Assembly: GCA_016794565.1 (NCBI GenBank) | Contig: JAEUHQ010000120.1 | Coordinates: forward strand, 1-38,427 | Length of the DNA stretch: 38,427 bases | Reading direction: 5' to 3' | From: Planctomycetota bacterium | Lineage (GTDB): Bacteria > Planctomycetota > UBA1135 > UBA2386 | Shown: piece after piece, positions 24,736 to 32,043 of the stretch | How positions within the stretch are numbered: the first letter of the stretch is position 1 | Layout of the letters: every line of letters begins with the position of its first letter | Notes under the pieces: generated by a model | Databases searched by the model: none | What the model saw: the letters and a program-made list of their open reading frames with translations, nothing else | Told to the model about the DNA's origin: nothing | Translations under genes and position numbers: made by a program

Positions 24736-25815
24736 ATGAACGAACTCGTGATCCTCGGCGCCGGCAAGATCGGCCGGATGGTGTGCCACCTGATGACGAA
24801 GTCCGGCGACTACGCCGTTCGCGTCGGGGACGTCGCGCAGGGCGCCGTCGACCACCTCGCGAAGAAGTACCCGCAGGTGAAAGGGCAGGTCGTCGACTTC
24901 GGCAGCGCCCAGAGCCTCGACGCGATCCTGAAGGGCGCCTGGGCCGTGATCAGCTGCGCCCCGTTCCACTGCAACCCGCTCATCGCGCAGCGGGCGAAGC
25001 AGAACGGTGTGCACTACTTCGACCTCACCGAGGACGTCGAAGTGACGCACCAGGTGGTCGAGCTCGCGAAGGACAGCAAGACGCTGTTCGCGCCGCAGTG
25101 CGGACTGGCGCCTGGCTTCATCACGATCGTCGCGAACCACCTGATGCGGTCGATGACGGACGTGAGCGACCTGCGCCTGCGCGTCGGGGCCCTGCCGCGC
25201 TATCCGAGCAACCGCCTCAAGTACAACCTGACGTGGAGCACGGAGGGACTCATCAACGAGTACTGCCAGCCGTGCGAAGCGGTCGAACACGGCCAGCTCA
25301 CCACGCTGCCGCCCCTCGAGCAGCTCGAGCGCCTGACGATCGACGGCGTCGACTACGAGGCGTTCAACACGTCGGGCGGCCTCGGCACGCTCGCGATCAC
25401 GCTCAAGGACCGCGTCGAGAACGTCAACTACAAGACGATCCGCTACCCGGGCCACTGCGACCTGATGAAGTTCCTGCTGCACGACCTGCAGATGCAGGAA
25501 CAGCAGGGCCTGCTGAAGGAGATCTTCGAGAGGAGCCTGCCCGCGACGGCGCAGGACCAGATCGTGATCTTCGTCAGCGCGACCGGGAAGTACCAGGGCC
25601 GCCTCACCGAGCGCACCTACGCGAAGACGATCTACCACCAGCTCATCGACGGCGAGAACTGGAGCGGCATCCAGATCACGACGGCCGCCGGCGTCACAGG
25701 CATCGTCGACATGCTGCGCGCGGGCAAGCTGCCCACGACGACCGGCCTCCTGAAGATGGAGAACGTCGACTACGATGCGTTCCTCCAGAACCGCTTCGGC
25801 AAGTACTACGCCTGA
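24736..25815 (+). CDS. Saccharopine dehydrogenase-like NAD(P)-dependent oxidoreductase
   Basis: The 359-residue product has the Rossmann fingerprint GAGKIG (residues 8-13), VISCAPFHCNPLIA at about 74-87, QCGLAPGFITIVANHL and a C-terminal catalytic domain typical of saccharopine/lysine dehydrogenases. Members act on lysine, saccharopine or carboxynorspermidine; I cannot choose between these. The last 28 codons, from CCC at 25732 to the TGA, are repeated at 27930-28013, with four synonymous differences. The reading frame is intact, so the gene itself is likely functional, but its 3' end may come from an integrated element. Start ATG at 24736, 93 bp after the methyltransferase. Confidence 0.88.
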   Translation: MNELVILGAGKIGRMVCHLMTKSGDYAVRVGDVAQGAVDHLAKKYPQVKGQVVDFGSAQSLDAILKGAWAVISCAPFHCNPLIAQRAKQNGVHYFDLTEDVEVTHQVVELAKDSKTLFAPQCGLAPGFITIVANHLMRSMTDVSDLRLRVGALPRYPSNRLKYNLTWSTEGLINEYCQPCEAVEHGQLTTLPPLEQLERLTIDGVDYEAFNTSGGLGTLAITLKDRVENVNYKTIRYPGHCDLMKFLLHDLQMQEQQGLLKEIFERSLPATAQDQIVIFVSATGKYQGRLTERTYAKTIYHQLIDGENWSGIQITTAAGVTGIVDMLRAGKLPTTTGLLKMENVDYDAFLQNRFGKYYA

Positions 25816-25820
25816 TCGCG
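25732..25820 (+). repeat. 89-bp direct repeat, copy A (3' end of the oxidoreductase gene)
   Basis: This copy is the last 28 codons and stop of the oxidoreductase gene plus TCGCG. It matches copy B (27930-28018) at 85 of 89 positions. The four differences (CCC/CCG, ACG/ACC, GAT/GAC, CTC/CTG) are all third-codon and synonymous. Sequence identity stops abruptly on both sides. Confidence 0.92.
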
Positions 25821-25822
25821 GC

Positions 25823-27376
25823 TCATCGGGAGAAGTCGAGGCGATGCAGTCCGTTCGCCCCGACGTCGACGGCTCGAGTCATCGCTGAACCGGCGATCGT
25901 GGCTTTCGCGGTGTAGTGTCCCGCGGCAACAGAACGCAGGCGGAGAACCCCTTCCACCCGGAGGCTGCGGGCACCGGTCGGCCCCTCGAGCAAGACACTC
26001 GCCGGAGCCCCGGGTAGTACGAGCTCGAGATCCGGCCCCGTGGGCATCGCAGTGTTGATGACACTCCCCGTCGGTGCATTCGCGACATCCACCGTCACGG
26101 CGTCGTCCATCTCGCGAAAGGTGTCCCAGGGCAGCCACGTCAAGCGCGCCGGCGCGGCGGAGACAGTCACGCGATAGCCGGCCGGGGCCGCCGGGAACAC
26201 CCTGGCTCCCACCATCTCCCCCGTTGACAGGAACGCTCGCACGAACACGCCCGCCCCACACGGAGCACCGTCGCTCCAGGACGGATTCAGGGACAGCGTC
26301 CACTCCGACGAACCGGCCCGGTCGGTAGCCAGTTCGAGCCGGGTGCGCTCGCCAAGGTGTCCGATCCGCTCCCGACACGCGAGCGCCCAACCCTCCCCGC
26401 GGGCAACGGCGTGGTATGTCACCGGATCAGACCAATTCTCTGGTACCGCGAACCGGATGAACCCGTGGCCCTCTCGCATCGTGAACGCGAAAGAACCGAC
26501 GTCACCGCTGGCGGATTGAGCAGTCAGCAGCACATCGCACGGATCGCGCGCACCCACGGCATCACGCGCAAGGACGACATCCACGGTCGTTGCCGGGCGA
26601 GTGCGGAGAACGAGGTGACGGTCCCCAGGAGATGCTGGAGTGGCGACCGGAACACCGATCCAGCGCTCGTCATCGACGATTGCCAAGCATGACCAGGCCG
26701 GTTCAACGCCTCGGACGACGAATGCGCCCGTAGCATCGGAAGTCACGCGCCACTGGTAGGCGGCCGCCTCGGGCGCCGTGTATGCGGCGGCCCTCGATGG
26801 CCAGGTGCCGGAGGCCACGAAGTCCGGGAACGGCCAGGTGGAGCCAGCCCTCCCAACCACACGGACAGCGACGCCAGCCACCGGTCGCTCGGCGTGTGTG
26901 ACGCAGCCGGCAATTTCGAGCCCGCGCCGCAGCGAGACCGTCAGGGTCTCGTTTCCCGGGCCGAATCGAAACTCGCCGAACCAGGGAGAAAGGTCGGGAG
27001 CCTCGACGCCGACCACGACAGGCCCCGTGGGAGCGCGCCCCAGGTCGAGCATGCCTTCGCTATCGGTGTAACCTTCGTCGGATGGTTCCGTCGCGTCCCC
27101 GCGCAGTGTCGAGACAACAGCGCCGACGACCGGCTCACCGAGCGGACCCGACACGATCACGCGTGCGAGCCCGACATGGCCTGCCCGCGTCGATCCGGGG
27201 CGTCCCACCGCTGTTCGCACCGGAGCCGGAACTGCCTGCAGTTCCGCCGCCGGGTTTGATGCGCCACCTGAGCCTTGGCCGACGAGAACGACGGGGATGT
27301 CAACCTGCGCGCATCGCCAGAACACGAGCAGGCCGAGCAGCCCCACCCCGGCAGCCGCAAGCAAGCGAAGGTTCAC
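25823..27376 (-). CDS. Membrane-anchored or secreted protein with carboxypeptidase-regulatory-like (Ig-fold) domains
   Basis: The 517-residue protein starts with a single hydrophobic segment (LLAAAGVGLLGLLVFW, about 5-20) that is a signal anchor. Residues about 70-130 (LARVIVSGPLGEPVVGAVV, TDSEGMLDLGRAPTGPVVV) and a second unit at about 145-235 (EIAGCVTHAERPVAGVAVR, TSDATGAFVVRGVEPAW) look like carboxypeptidase-regulatory-like beta-sandwich repeats. The rest is beta-rich without a motif I can name. The start is GTG at 27376, three bases after the stop of the small secreted protein, so the two form one operon. The stop lies just three bases inside the end of repeat copy A. Lower G+C than its neighbours suggests recent arrival. 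No enzyme motif seen; a structural or binding role is likeliest. Confidence 0.8.
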   Translation of the reverse strand: MNLRLLAAAGVGLLGLLVFWRCAQVDIPVVLVGQGSGGASNPAAELQAVPAPVRTAVGRPGSTRAGHVGLARVIVSGPLGEPVVGAVVSTLRGDATEPSDEGYTDSEGMLDLGRAPTGPVVVGVEAPDLSPWFGEFRFGPGNETLTVSLRRGLEIAGCVTHAERPVAGVAVRVVGRAGSTWPFPDFVASGTWPSRAAAYTAPEAAAYQWRVTSDATGAFVVRGVEPAWSCLAIVDDERWIGVPVATPASPGDRHLVLRTRPATTVDVVLARDAVGARDPCDVLLTAQSASGDVGSFAFTMREGHGFIRFAVPENWSDPVTYHAVARGEGWALACRERIGHLGERTRLELATDRAGSSEWTLSLNPSWSDGAPCGAGVFVRAFLSTGEMVGARVFPAAPAGYRVTVSAAPARLTWLPWDTFREMDDAVTVDVANAPTGSVINTAMPTGPDLELVLPGAPASVLLEGPTGARSLRVEGVLRLRSVAAGHYTAKATIAGSAMTRAVDVGANGLHRLDFSR

Positions 27377-27379
27377 AGT

Positions 27380-27748
27380 CTATGGGTACGTGATCGAGTA
27401 GGTGCCTTCGGCATCCGCGGTCCCAGCCGTGACTACGACGCTCTTCACATCCCCGTGGAAGCTCCGCTTGCTGCCAGCCGGAATCTTCACCGTGAACGTC
27501 TTCTCCACGACCTGGCCTGCTTCGTCCTTGTCGAAGTAGACGATGGTCAGCGTCACCTCGTCGGACGCATGGTTGGGGCGCACGGCGTTTGTCACCTCGA
27601 CGTGTTCCTCCTTTCCTCCCGAGGTCCCACTGTGGAGGGAACTGGTGCTGTCTCCCGCCTTGGCGGACCAACCGCCGGAAGTCTGCGCGACCGCAGCGGC
27701 GCACAGGAGAAGCGGCAACAAAAGGCGTGATGGGCGGCAGAAACTCAT
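27380..27748 (-). CDS. Small secreted protein of unknown function
   Basis: The 122-residue product starts with a signal peptide (MSFCRPSRLLLPLLLCAAAVAQ, shown here as its two parts MSFCRPSRLL and LPLLLCAAAVAQ) and leaves a mature part of about 100 residues. EVTLTIVYFDKDEAGQ, EKTFTVKIPAGSKRSF and GTYSITYP suggest a single beta-sandwich. There is no Cys in the mature part. It precedes the larger anchored protein by three bases and is the first gene of the two-gene cargo between the 89-bp repeats. A 15-bp tandem repeat lies just upstream. Family not recognised. Confidence 0.72.
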   Translation of the reverse strand: MSFCRPSRLLLPLLLCAAAVAQTSGGWSAKAGDSTSSLHSGTSGGKEEHVEVTNAVRPNHASDEVTLTIVYFDKDEAGQVVEKTFTVKIPAGSKRSFHGDVKSVVVTAGTADAEGTYSITYP

Positions 27749-27764
27749 GGAGCATCCTCACTGC

Positions 27765-27806
27765 GGCCCAATCCCGGTGGGCCCAATCCCGGTGGGCCCA
27801 ATCCCG
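27765..27806. repeat. 15-bp tandem repeat upstream of the small secreted protein gene
   Basis: The unit GGCCCAATCCCGGTG occurs twice exactly and once as its first 12 bases, in the 5' leader or promoter zone of the minus-strand gene starting at 27748. Copy-number change by slippage would move any upstream promoter by 15 bp steps. Confidence 0.85.
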
Positions 27807-27849
27807 ACACCTACGAGTGCAGGAGAACAGTGGCGCGCGACCAGACAAC

Positions 27850-27855
27850 TGTCAA
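27850..27855 (-). promoter_or_regulatory. Possible -35 element for the two cargo genes
   Basis: TTGACA, a perfect -35 hexamer, lies 102 bases upstream of the small secreted gene on its strand. No good -10 hexamer is found at 16 to 18 bases, so the call is weak. The tandem repeat lies between this site and the gene. Confidence 0.25.
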
Positions 27856-27929
27856 GCCGCTCAAGGGACCCAACGCAGGGATCGACGACGTCCGCTCGTG
27901 GACCCGCCCCATCCGGCGCCATAGAGCCG

Positions 27930-28013
27930 CCGACCACGACCGGCCTCCTGAAGATGGAGAACGTCGACTACGACGCGTTCCTGCAGAACCGCTTCGGCAA
28001 GTACTACGCCTGA
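27930..28013 (+). pseudogene. Orphan 3' end of a saccharopine dehydrogenase-like gene
   Basis: These 84 bases encode the last 27 residues and the stop of the oxidoreductase at 24736-25815, with the amino-acid sequence fully kept. No start or upstream gene body is present: the homology begins at the Pro codon and the preceding bases are unrelated. It is a displaced gene end rather than a gene of its own. It ends 19 bases before the convergent MFS gene, which is the expected original neighbour. Confidence 0.85.
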
Positions 28014-28018
28014 TCGCG
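27930..28018 (+). repeat. 89-bp direct repeat, copy B
   Basis: Second copy of the 3' end of the oxidoreductase gene plus TCGCG, matching copy A (25732-25820) at 85 of 89 positions. Upstream of it the sequence turns to the cargo, and downstream it joins the MFS transporter gene's 3' end. Confidence 0.92.
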
Positions 28019-28032
28019 AGACGGCGGCGCAA

Positions 28033-29313
28033 TCACGTCGATCGCGGGTTCGCCGGCGGTCGAAAGTGGAGCGCCAGGGCGAGGGCCGCACCGAGCGCGA
28101 GCCACATGGGCAGCTCGAACAGGTGGTGCCAGTCGGGCGGCGTCGCCTCCGTCGCCGACGCGGTGTAGTGCGTGAACACGTGCGGGCCGAACGTGTTCGC
28201 GAGCAGCGGACCGACGCCAAGGATCATCAGGTTGAACAGACCCTGCGCGCTGCTGCGGATGTCCTTCGGCAGGAACGTGTCGACGAAGATGTAGACCGTC
28301 GCGAAGAAGAACGCGTAGCAGATGCCGTGCACGACGTTGATCGCGACGATCAGCCAGGGGTGCCCGGGGAAGTGCGCGAACACGAAGAAGCGCAGCACGT
28401 GGCCGAGCACGCCGACCACCATCGTCCACTTCCAGCCGAGCTTCCGCAGCACGGTGCCGAGCCCGATCATGGTGAAGATCTCGGCGACCTGGCTGATGCT
28501 CATCACCGGCATCACCCAGTTGGCAGGAATGCCGACGGCTGCGCTCTCGAGGAAGCGCCCGGTCCACATGAAGAAGCTCTGGTGCACGAGGGCGTCGACG
28601 AGCGCGACCACCCACAGCACGAGCACGAACGGGTGCTTCAAGAGCCGGAACGCCTTCGCCCACGCGAGGCTCTCGCTGGCCCGCGGCGGCGTGTGGGGCA
28701 GAGTCAGCGCGAACGCCGACAACAGCAGCGAAGCACCGCCCGACACCACGAAAGTCCACGTCGTCGCGGCCTTCGCGGCATCGCCCGCCAGCGGGTGCTT
28801 CAGGGCCTCGCCGAGCCACGCGGTCAGGCCCTCGGGATTTGCCGCGGACACGGCCGACCAGTCGACGAACACGAACGTGAACGGCCACGCGACGAGGATC
28901 CAGCCGATCGTGCCCCCCATCCGCACGAGCCCGAACTCGCGCTGGCTGTCCTTCAGGTGCGCGAACGCGATCGCGTTGGTGATCGAGATGGTCGGCACAT
29001 AGCACAGACAGTGCACGTACATCAGCACGCAGAAGGGCCAGAAGGAGTGCACGAACCCGAGCGCCAGCATCGACGCGCCACCGATCAGGTGGCTCGTCGC
29101 GAGGAACTTCTCGGCGGCGAAGGTGCGGTCCGCGAACTGGTTGCCGAAGAACATGCCGACGATGGCGGCGATCGGGAACGCGTTCAGGACCGCCGACTGC
29201 TGCCAGTCGTCGAAGCCGAGGCTCGGCAGATAGCCGAAGATCAGCGGCAGCCAGGCCCCCCAGATCGCGAACTGGAGGACCATCATGACGAACAGCTTCC
29301 AGCGGTGGTTCAT
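28033..29313 (-). CDS. MFS transporter, NupG/nucleoside:H+ symporter-like
   Basis: The 426-residue protein has about 12 transmembrane helices. QFAIWGAWLPLIFGYLP at about 14-30 and EFGLVRMGGTIGWILVAW at about 125-142 are hallmarks of the nucleoside:H+ symporter (NupG/XapB) branch. The substrate may be a nucleoside or, as often in Planctomycetota and Bacteroidetes, a sugar-like compound. Start ATG at 29313; the upstream gene on the same strand (a secreted DUF4185-like protein) ends 68 bp away, so the two may form an operon for uptake of a product released outside the cell. Its 3' end faces the orphan gene end of the repeat region. Confidence 0.88.
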   Translation of the reverse strand: MNHRWKLFVMMVLQFAIWGAWLPLIFGYLPSLGFDDWQQSAVLNAFPIAAIVGMFFGNQFADRTFAAEKFLATSHLIGGASMLALGFVHSFWPFCVLMYVHCLCYVPTISITNAIAFAHLKDSQREFGLVRMGGTIGWILVAWPFTFVFVDWSAVSAANPEGLTAWLGEALKHPLAGDAAKAATTWTFVVSGGASLLLSAFALTLPHTPPRASESLAWAKAFRLLKHPFVLVLWVVALVDALVHQSFFMWTGRFLESAAVGIPANWVMPVMSISQVAEIFTMIGLGTVLRKLGWKWTMVVGVLGHVLRFFVFAHFPGHPWLIVAINVVHGICYAFFFATVYIFVDTFLPKDIRSSAQGLFNLMILGVGPLLANTFGPHVFTHYTASATEATPPDWHHLFELPMWLALGAALALALHFRPPANPRST

Positions 29314-29381
29314 GCGACGTTCGGTGCCGGGGCGGCGCGGAGCGTAGTGAGGCCCCAGCAGGCAGGGAAGGACGCTGAGCG

Positions 29382-30926
29382 CTACTCGACGAGTTCGAGC
29401 CCGCACACGCTGACGAAGCCCCAGGCTGCGGCGCTGCCGTCGGCGATCTGCAGGCGCACGGTCGCGCCGCGCAGCGATTCGAGATTCCACCGCAGCGGCG
29501 TCTCGCGATCGTTGGTGCGCCGACCGCGCGTGCAGCGCACGCGCTCGTCGCCGCGCCACAGCTCGACGGACTCGTCGCCGCCCCACACGAACCCGCGCAG
29601 TTCCTTCGCGGCGGCGGGCACCGTGAACTCCTGCCAGATGCGCCCCTTCACCCTGTCGCCTCCCGGCGCAACGTACGTGCAGACGAACCACGAACCGTCG
29701 CCGCGCTGCGCGGTCGCGAAGCGATCGCCTTCCTGCTTCCAGCCGGCGAGCGAGCCGTTCGCGAACGCGAGGTTCTGCGGCGACCGCGCGGTCAGCGCGA
29801 CGGACGGCGGCGAAGCGGCGGGCTCCTGCCAGTGCGCGCCCGGCAGCACGACGCGCGAACGCAGGAGCCGGGTCGTGTACGGATTCCACGTCGACAGCGT
29901 GTAGACGAGGTCGACGACGCCCTTGCCGGGGGAAGAACACCAGTCCGGCACGATGTACGGCCCGTACTCGCCGCCCCAGTCCTCCTCGCGCCCGGGCTCC
30001 GACAGGCCGTCGTCGAAACCGACGGCGCTCGCCTTCTGGTGCATGCAGTGGCCGTAGCCGCGGTCGCGCGCTGGATCGAAGAGAACGACGGGCTCGCTCC
30101 ACGGCCCGGTCGGTGCCGCGGCGACGCGCAGGTGGATGCCGCGCGGCGCGGGCGCGTTCATCGCCATCCACCAGAGGTCGCAGCCCGGCACGCGCCGCAC
30201 GGACAGCTCGCCGAACGCCGCGCCGGTCACCACCGGCCGCGCCCTCGCTTCGTCCGCCGAGAAATCGGGCCAGTAGCGCCATGCCCCACGATCGGCGAGG
30301 TCCCGGCTCGCGACCCGGGCGAGAAACACGTCGCTCTTCCGGTAGTCGCCGGTCGCGAAGATCCAGCAGACGTCGCGATCGCGCACGATGCTGACGTTCA
30401 CGAAGCGCTCCGTCGCGGCGCGGTGCGCGACTTCGAGCTGCCGGAGGTCGCCGCCGCGCGCCGTCGTACAGACCGAGTGCGAGTGGCGCCCGCGCCGCCC
30501 GTCCCAGCCGTCCGAGAAGAAGACGTGCACACGGTCGCCGACGACGACTCCCTCGACCGGGACGTTCATGCCGCCGAGAGGCAGGCCCTTCGGCGCGAGT
30601 TCGTGGAAGCGACCGTTCTCGCGTGTGAGCCACGTCAGCGCGGGCAGGCCGGCGGCCGGCAGCGAGCGCGGTGCGAACGCGACGCTGTCGGCGTCCTGGT
30701 CCGTGCGATCGAGCGTCCACGAGTCGCCGAACAGGAACGCGATGCGGTCGCCGAGCGGGAACGCGACGCCGAGGTCCGTTCCGGCGAGGCCGACCGCGGC
30801 GAGCGCCGCGGGCGGGGTGAAGCAGCCGAGATCCGTCGTCGAGATCCACGTCGGCGCGCCCTGCTGCGCGGCGGCGGCGGCCGCGAGCAACGAGAGCGGC
30901 AACCAGCGGTGGTCGGGGGCTCGCAT
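29382..30926 (-). CDS. Secreted DUF4185-like protein (beta-propeller, putative glycan-acting)
   Basis: The 514-residue product begins with a signal sequence (WLPLSLLAAAAAAQQ). The body (about 25-370) has FLFGDSWTLDRTDQ, GDRVHVFFSDGWDG, CWIFATGDYRKSDVFLARV, LWWMAMNAP and GYGHCMHQKAS, a set of blade-like strands as in DUF4185 and related five-bladed propellers of glycoside hydrolase type. Residues about 375-514 look like a beta-sandwich (FVCTYVAPGGDRVKGRIW, LRGFVWGGDESVELW), possibly carbohydrate-binding. Exported and probably acting on a sugar polymer; catalytic residues not assigned. Start ATG at 30926. Possible operon with the MFS gene downstream. Confidence 0.75.
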   Translation of the reverse strand: MRAPDHRWLPLSLLAAAAAAQQGAPTWISTTDLGCFTPPAALAAVGLAGTDLGVAFPLGDRIAFLFGDSWTLDRTDQDADSVAFAPRSLPAAGLPALTWLTRENGRFHELAPKGLPLGGMNVPVEGVVVGDRVHVFFSDGWDGRRGRHSHSVCTTARGGDLRQLEVAHRAATERFVNVSIVRDRDVCWIFATGDYRKSDVFLARVASRDLADRGAWRYWPDFSADEARARPVVTGAAFGELSVRRVPGCDLWWMAMNAPAPRGIHLRVAAAPTGPWSEPVVLFDPARDRGYGHCMHQKASAVGFDDGLSEPGREEDWGGEYGPYIVPDWCSSPGKGVVDLVYTLSTWNPYTTRLLRSRVVLPGAHWQEPAASPPSVALTARSPQNLAFANGSLAGWKQEGDRFATAQRGDGSWFVCTYVAPGGDRVKGRIWQEFTVPAAAKELRGFVWGGDESVELWRGDERVRCTRGRRTNDRETPLRWNLESLRGATVRLQIADGSAAAWGFVSVCGLELVE

Positions 30927-31132
30927 CCGGAACGAACGGGACCCGCCAGCCTACTCGCGCGCCGTCGGCCGGGGGGCACGGGCTGCGCACAGCACACACG
31001 GAGAGCCGCACGCATCGAAACGGCCATGCCAAGGGTACGCGTCGAGCGAGGGTTTTCCCCAGGCGCCGAGGAATCAATCCGCGTGCAGGAACCGGCCGAT
31101 GAGCCGCGAGAGATCCGGAACCGAGCAGCACC
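30927..31132. other. Divergent intergenic region, no feature recognised
   Basis: About 205 bp between the DUF4185-like gene (minus) and the cheY-like gene (plus). It must hold promoters for both. I see no convincing sigma-70 pair, no inverted repeat and no Shine-Dalgarno close to the GTG at 31133 (GGAA lies 12 bases before it). Confidence 0.5.
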
Positions 31133-31504
31133 GTGAGCAAACGCATCCTCGTCGTCGACGACTCGCAGAGCATCCGCCAGCACGTGCGGACGACGCTCGC
31201 GGAGGGCGGGTTCGAGATCCTCGAAGCCGTCGACGGCCTCGATGCCCTGCAGACCCTGACCACGCGGACCGACATCGACGTGGTGATCTGCGACGTCAAC
31301 ATGCCGAGGCTGGACGGCCTCGGCCTGCTCGACGAGCTGAAGGCCAAGGGCGCGATGGCGCGCCTGCAGGTGCTGATGCTCACGACGGAAGGACAGCCCG
31401 CGATGATGCAGCGGGCGAAGCAGGCCGGCGCCAAGGGATGGATCGTGAAGCCGTTCAAGCCGCCGTTGCTCCTGGCCGCGATCAAGAAGATCGCGGGGCA
31501 GTGA
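31133..31504 (+). CDS. CheY-like single-domain response regulator
   Basis: The 123-residue receiver has all active-site residues: acidic pair Asp9-Asp10, phosphoacceptor Asp54 (ICDVNMP), Thr84 (MLTTEG) and Lys106 (VKPF). It has no output domain, so it acts by protein contact, like CheY. Start GTG at 31133. It is first of three genes on one strand, followed 19 bases later by a CheX-like phosphatase and then a CheA-like kinase, so its partner kinase and phosphatase are very probably its neighbours. Confidence 0.94.
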   Translation: MSKRILVVDDSQSIRQHVRTTLAEGGFEILEAVDGLDALQTLTTRTDIDVVICDVNMPRLDGLGLLDELKAKGAMARLQVLMLTTEGQPAMMQRAKQAGAKGWIVKPFKPPLLLAAIKKIAGQ

Positions 31505-31523
31505 CCCACCGAAAGACCAGCCC

Positions 31524-32030
31524 ATGGCCATCGCCGACACGCTCAACAACCTGTTGTTCACCAGCACGCTCGGCCTGTTCAAGGCGTACGGCGTGCAACT
31601 CGCCGAGGACCCGGCCGGGGCGAAGGAGACGGCCAGCACGCTCGCCGCGGTGGTCGGCTTCACCGGCGCGGCGATCAGCGGCGCGGTGGTGCTCGTCGTC
31701 GACAGCGCGCTGCTGCGATCGTCGACGCCGATCCCCGAGACGACCGAGCGCGACTGGCTCGCGGAGCTCTCGAACCAGCTGCTCGGCCGCCTGAAGAACC
31801 GTCTGCTCGCGTACGAAGTCGAGGTCGCGGCGCTGACGCCGACGGTCCTCGGATCGGTGCGCATCGTGCCGAACGGACCCCGCAACCAGCGCCAGGGCAT
31901 CACGATGGCCGCCGAGGGCAAGCGCGCGACCGTCTGGATCGACTACCAGGTGAAGGACGCGCAGCGACTGGACAAGCTCGCCCGCGGCGACGCCGAAGTG
32001 GGGCGCGAAGGCGACCTCGTCCTGTTCTGA
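31524..32030 (+). CDS. CheX-like chemotaxis phosphatase-family protein
   Basis: The 168-residue protein has Asp77-WLA-Glu81-LS-Asn84, the DxxxExxN pattern that CheC, CheX and FliY proteins use to dephosphorylate CheY-P. QLLGRLKNRLL follows as the expected helix. AAISGAVVLVVDSALL at about 49-64 matches the central strands. Single-domain size fits CheX. Placed directly between the CheY-like and CheA-like genes, it would be the signal terminator of the pathway. Start ATG at 31524; stop 13 bases before the kinase gene. Confidence 0.88.
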   Translation: MAIADTLNNLLFTSTLGLFKAYGVQLAEDPAGAKETASTLAAVVGFTGAAISGAVVLVVDSALLRSSTPIPETTERDWLAELSNQLLGRLKNRLLAYEVEVAALTPTVLGSVRIVPNGPRNQRQGITMAAEGKRATVWIDYQVKDAQRLDKLARGDAEVGREGDLVLF

Positions 32031-32043
32031 CGCCCGGCCGCGA

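Larger units (their letters stand above)
25732..28018. mobile_element. Candidate integrated element at the 3' end of the oxidoreductase gene
   Basis: Two 89-bp direct repeats, 2,198 bp apart, bracket a pair of secreted-protein genes on the opposite strand. The first repeat completes the oxidoreductase gene and the second is an orphan gene end followed by the neighbouring MFS gene, as expected if the element restored the gene on insertion. The cargo is poorer in G+C (about 58-65 % in three hand-counted lines, against 73 % in one line of a neighbouring gene). No integrase, transposase or terminal inverted repeat is seen, so the mechanism is unknown, or the element has lost its recombinase or uses one supplied in trans. 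A simple segmental duplication by homologous recombination is the main alternative. Confidence 0.5.

Noticed and set aside
21742..25638. A 1,298-codon open frame on the minus strand opposite three plus-strand genes
   Set aside because: Composition is Arg/His/Val-rich and motif-free, while the plus-strand frames carry phosphatase, methyltransferase and dehydrogenase motifs.
27543..28013. A 156-codon plus-strand frame ending with the repeated gene end
   Set aside because: Only its last 27 residues have homology; the rest lies opposite the small secreted gene and in its leader, with no conserved features.
25732..28018. Insertion sequence or transposon with terminal inverted repeats
   Set aside because: The flanking repeats are direct, 89 bp long and coding; no inverted ends or transposase are present.
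31030..31132. Flagellar-sigma-like promoter (GCCGAGGAA or GCCGATGA) before the cheY-like gene
   Set aside because: The matching upstream element is missing at the needed spacing, so the matches are not better than chance.
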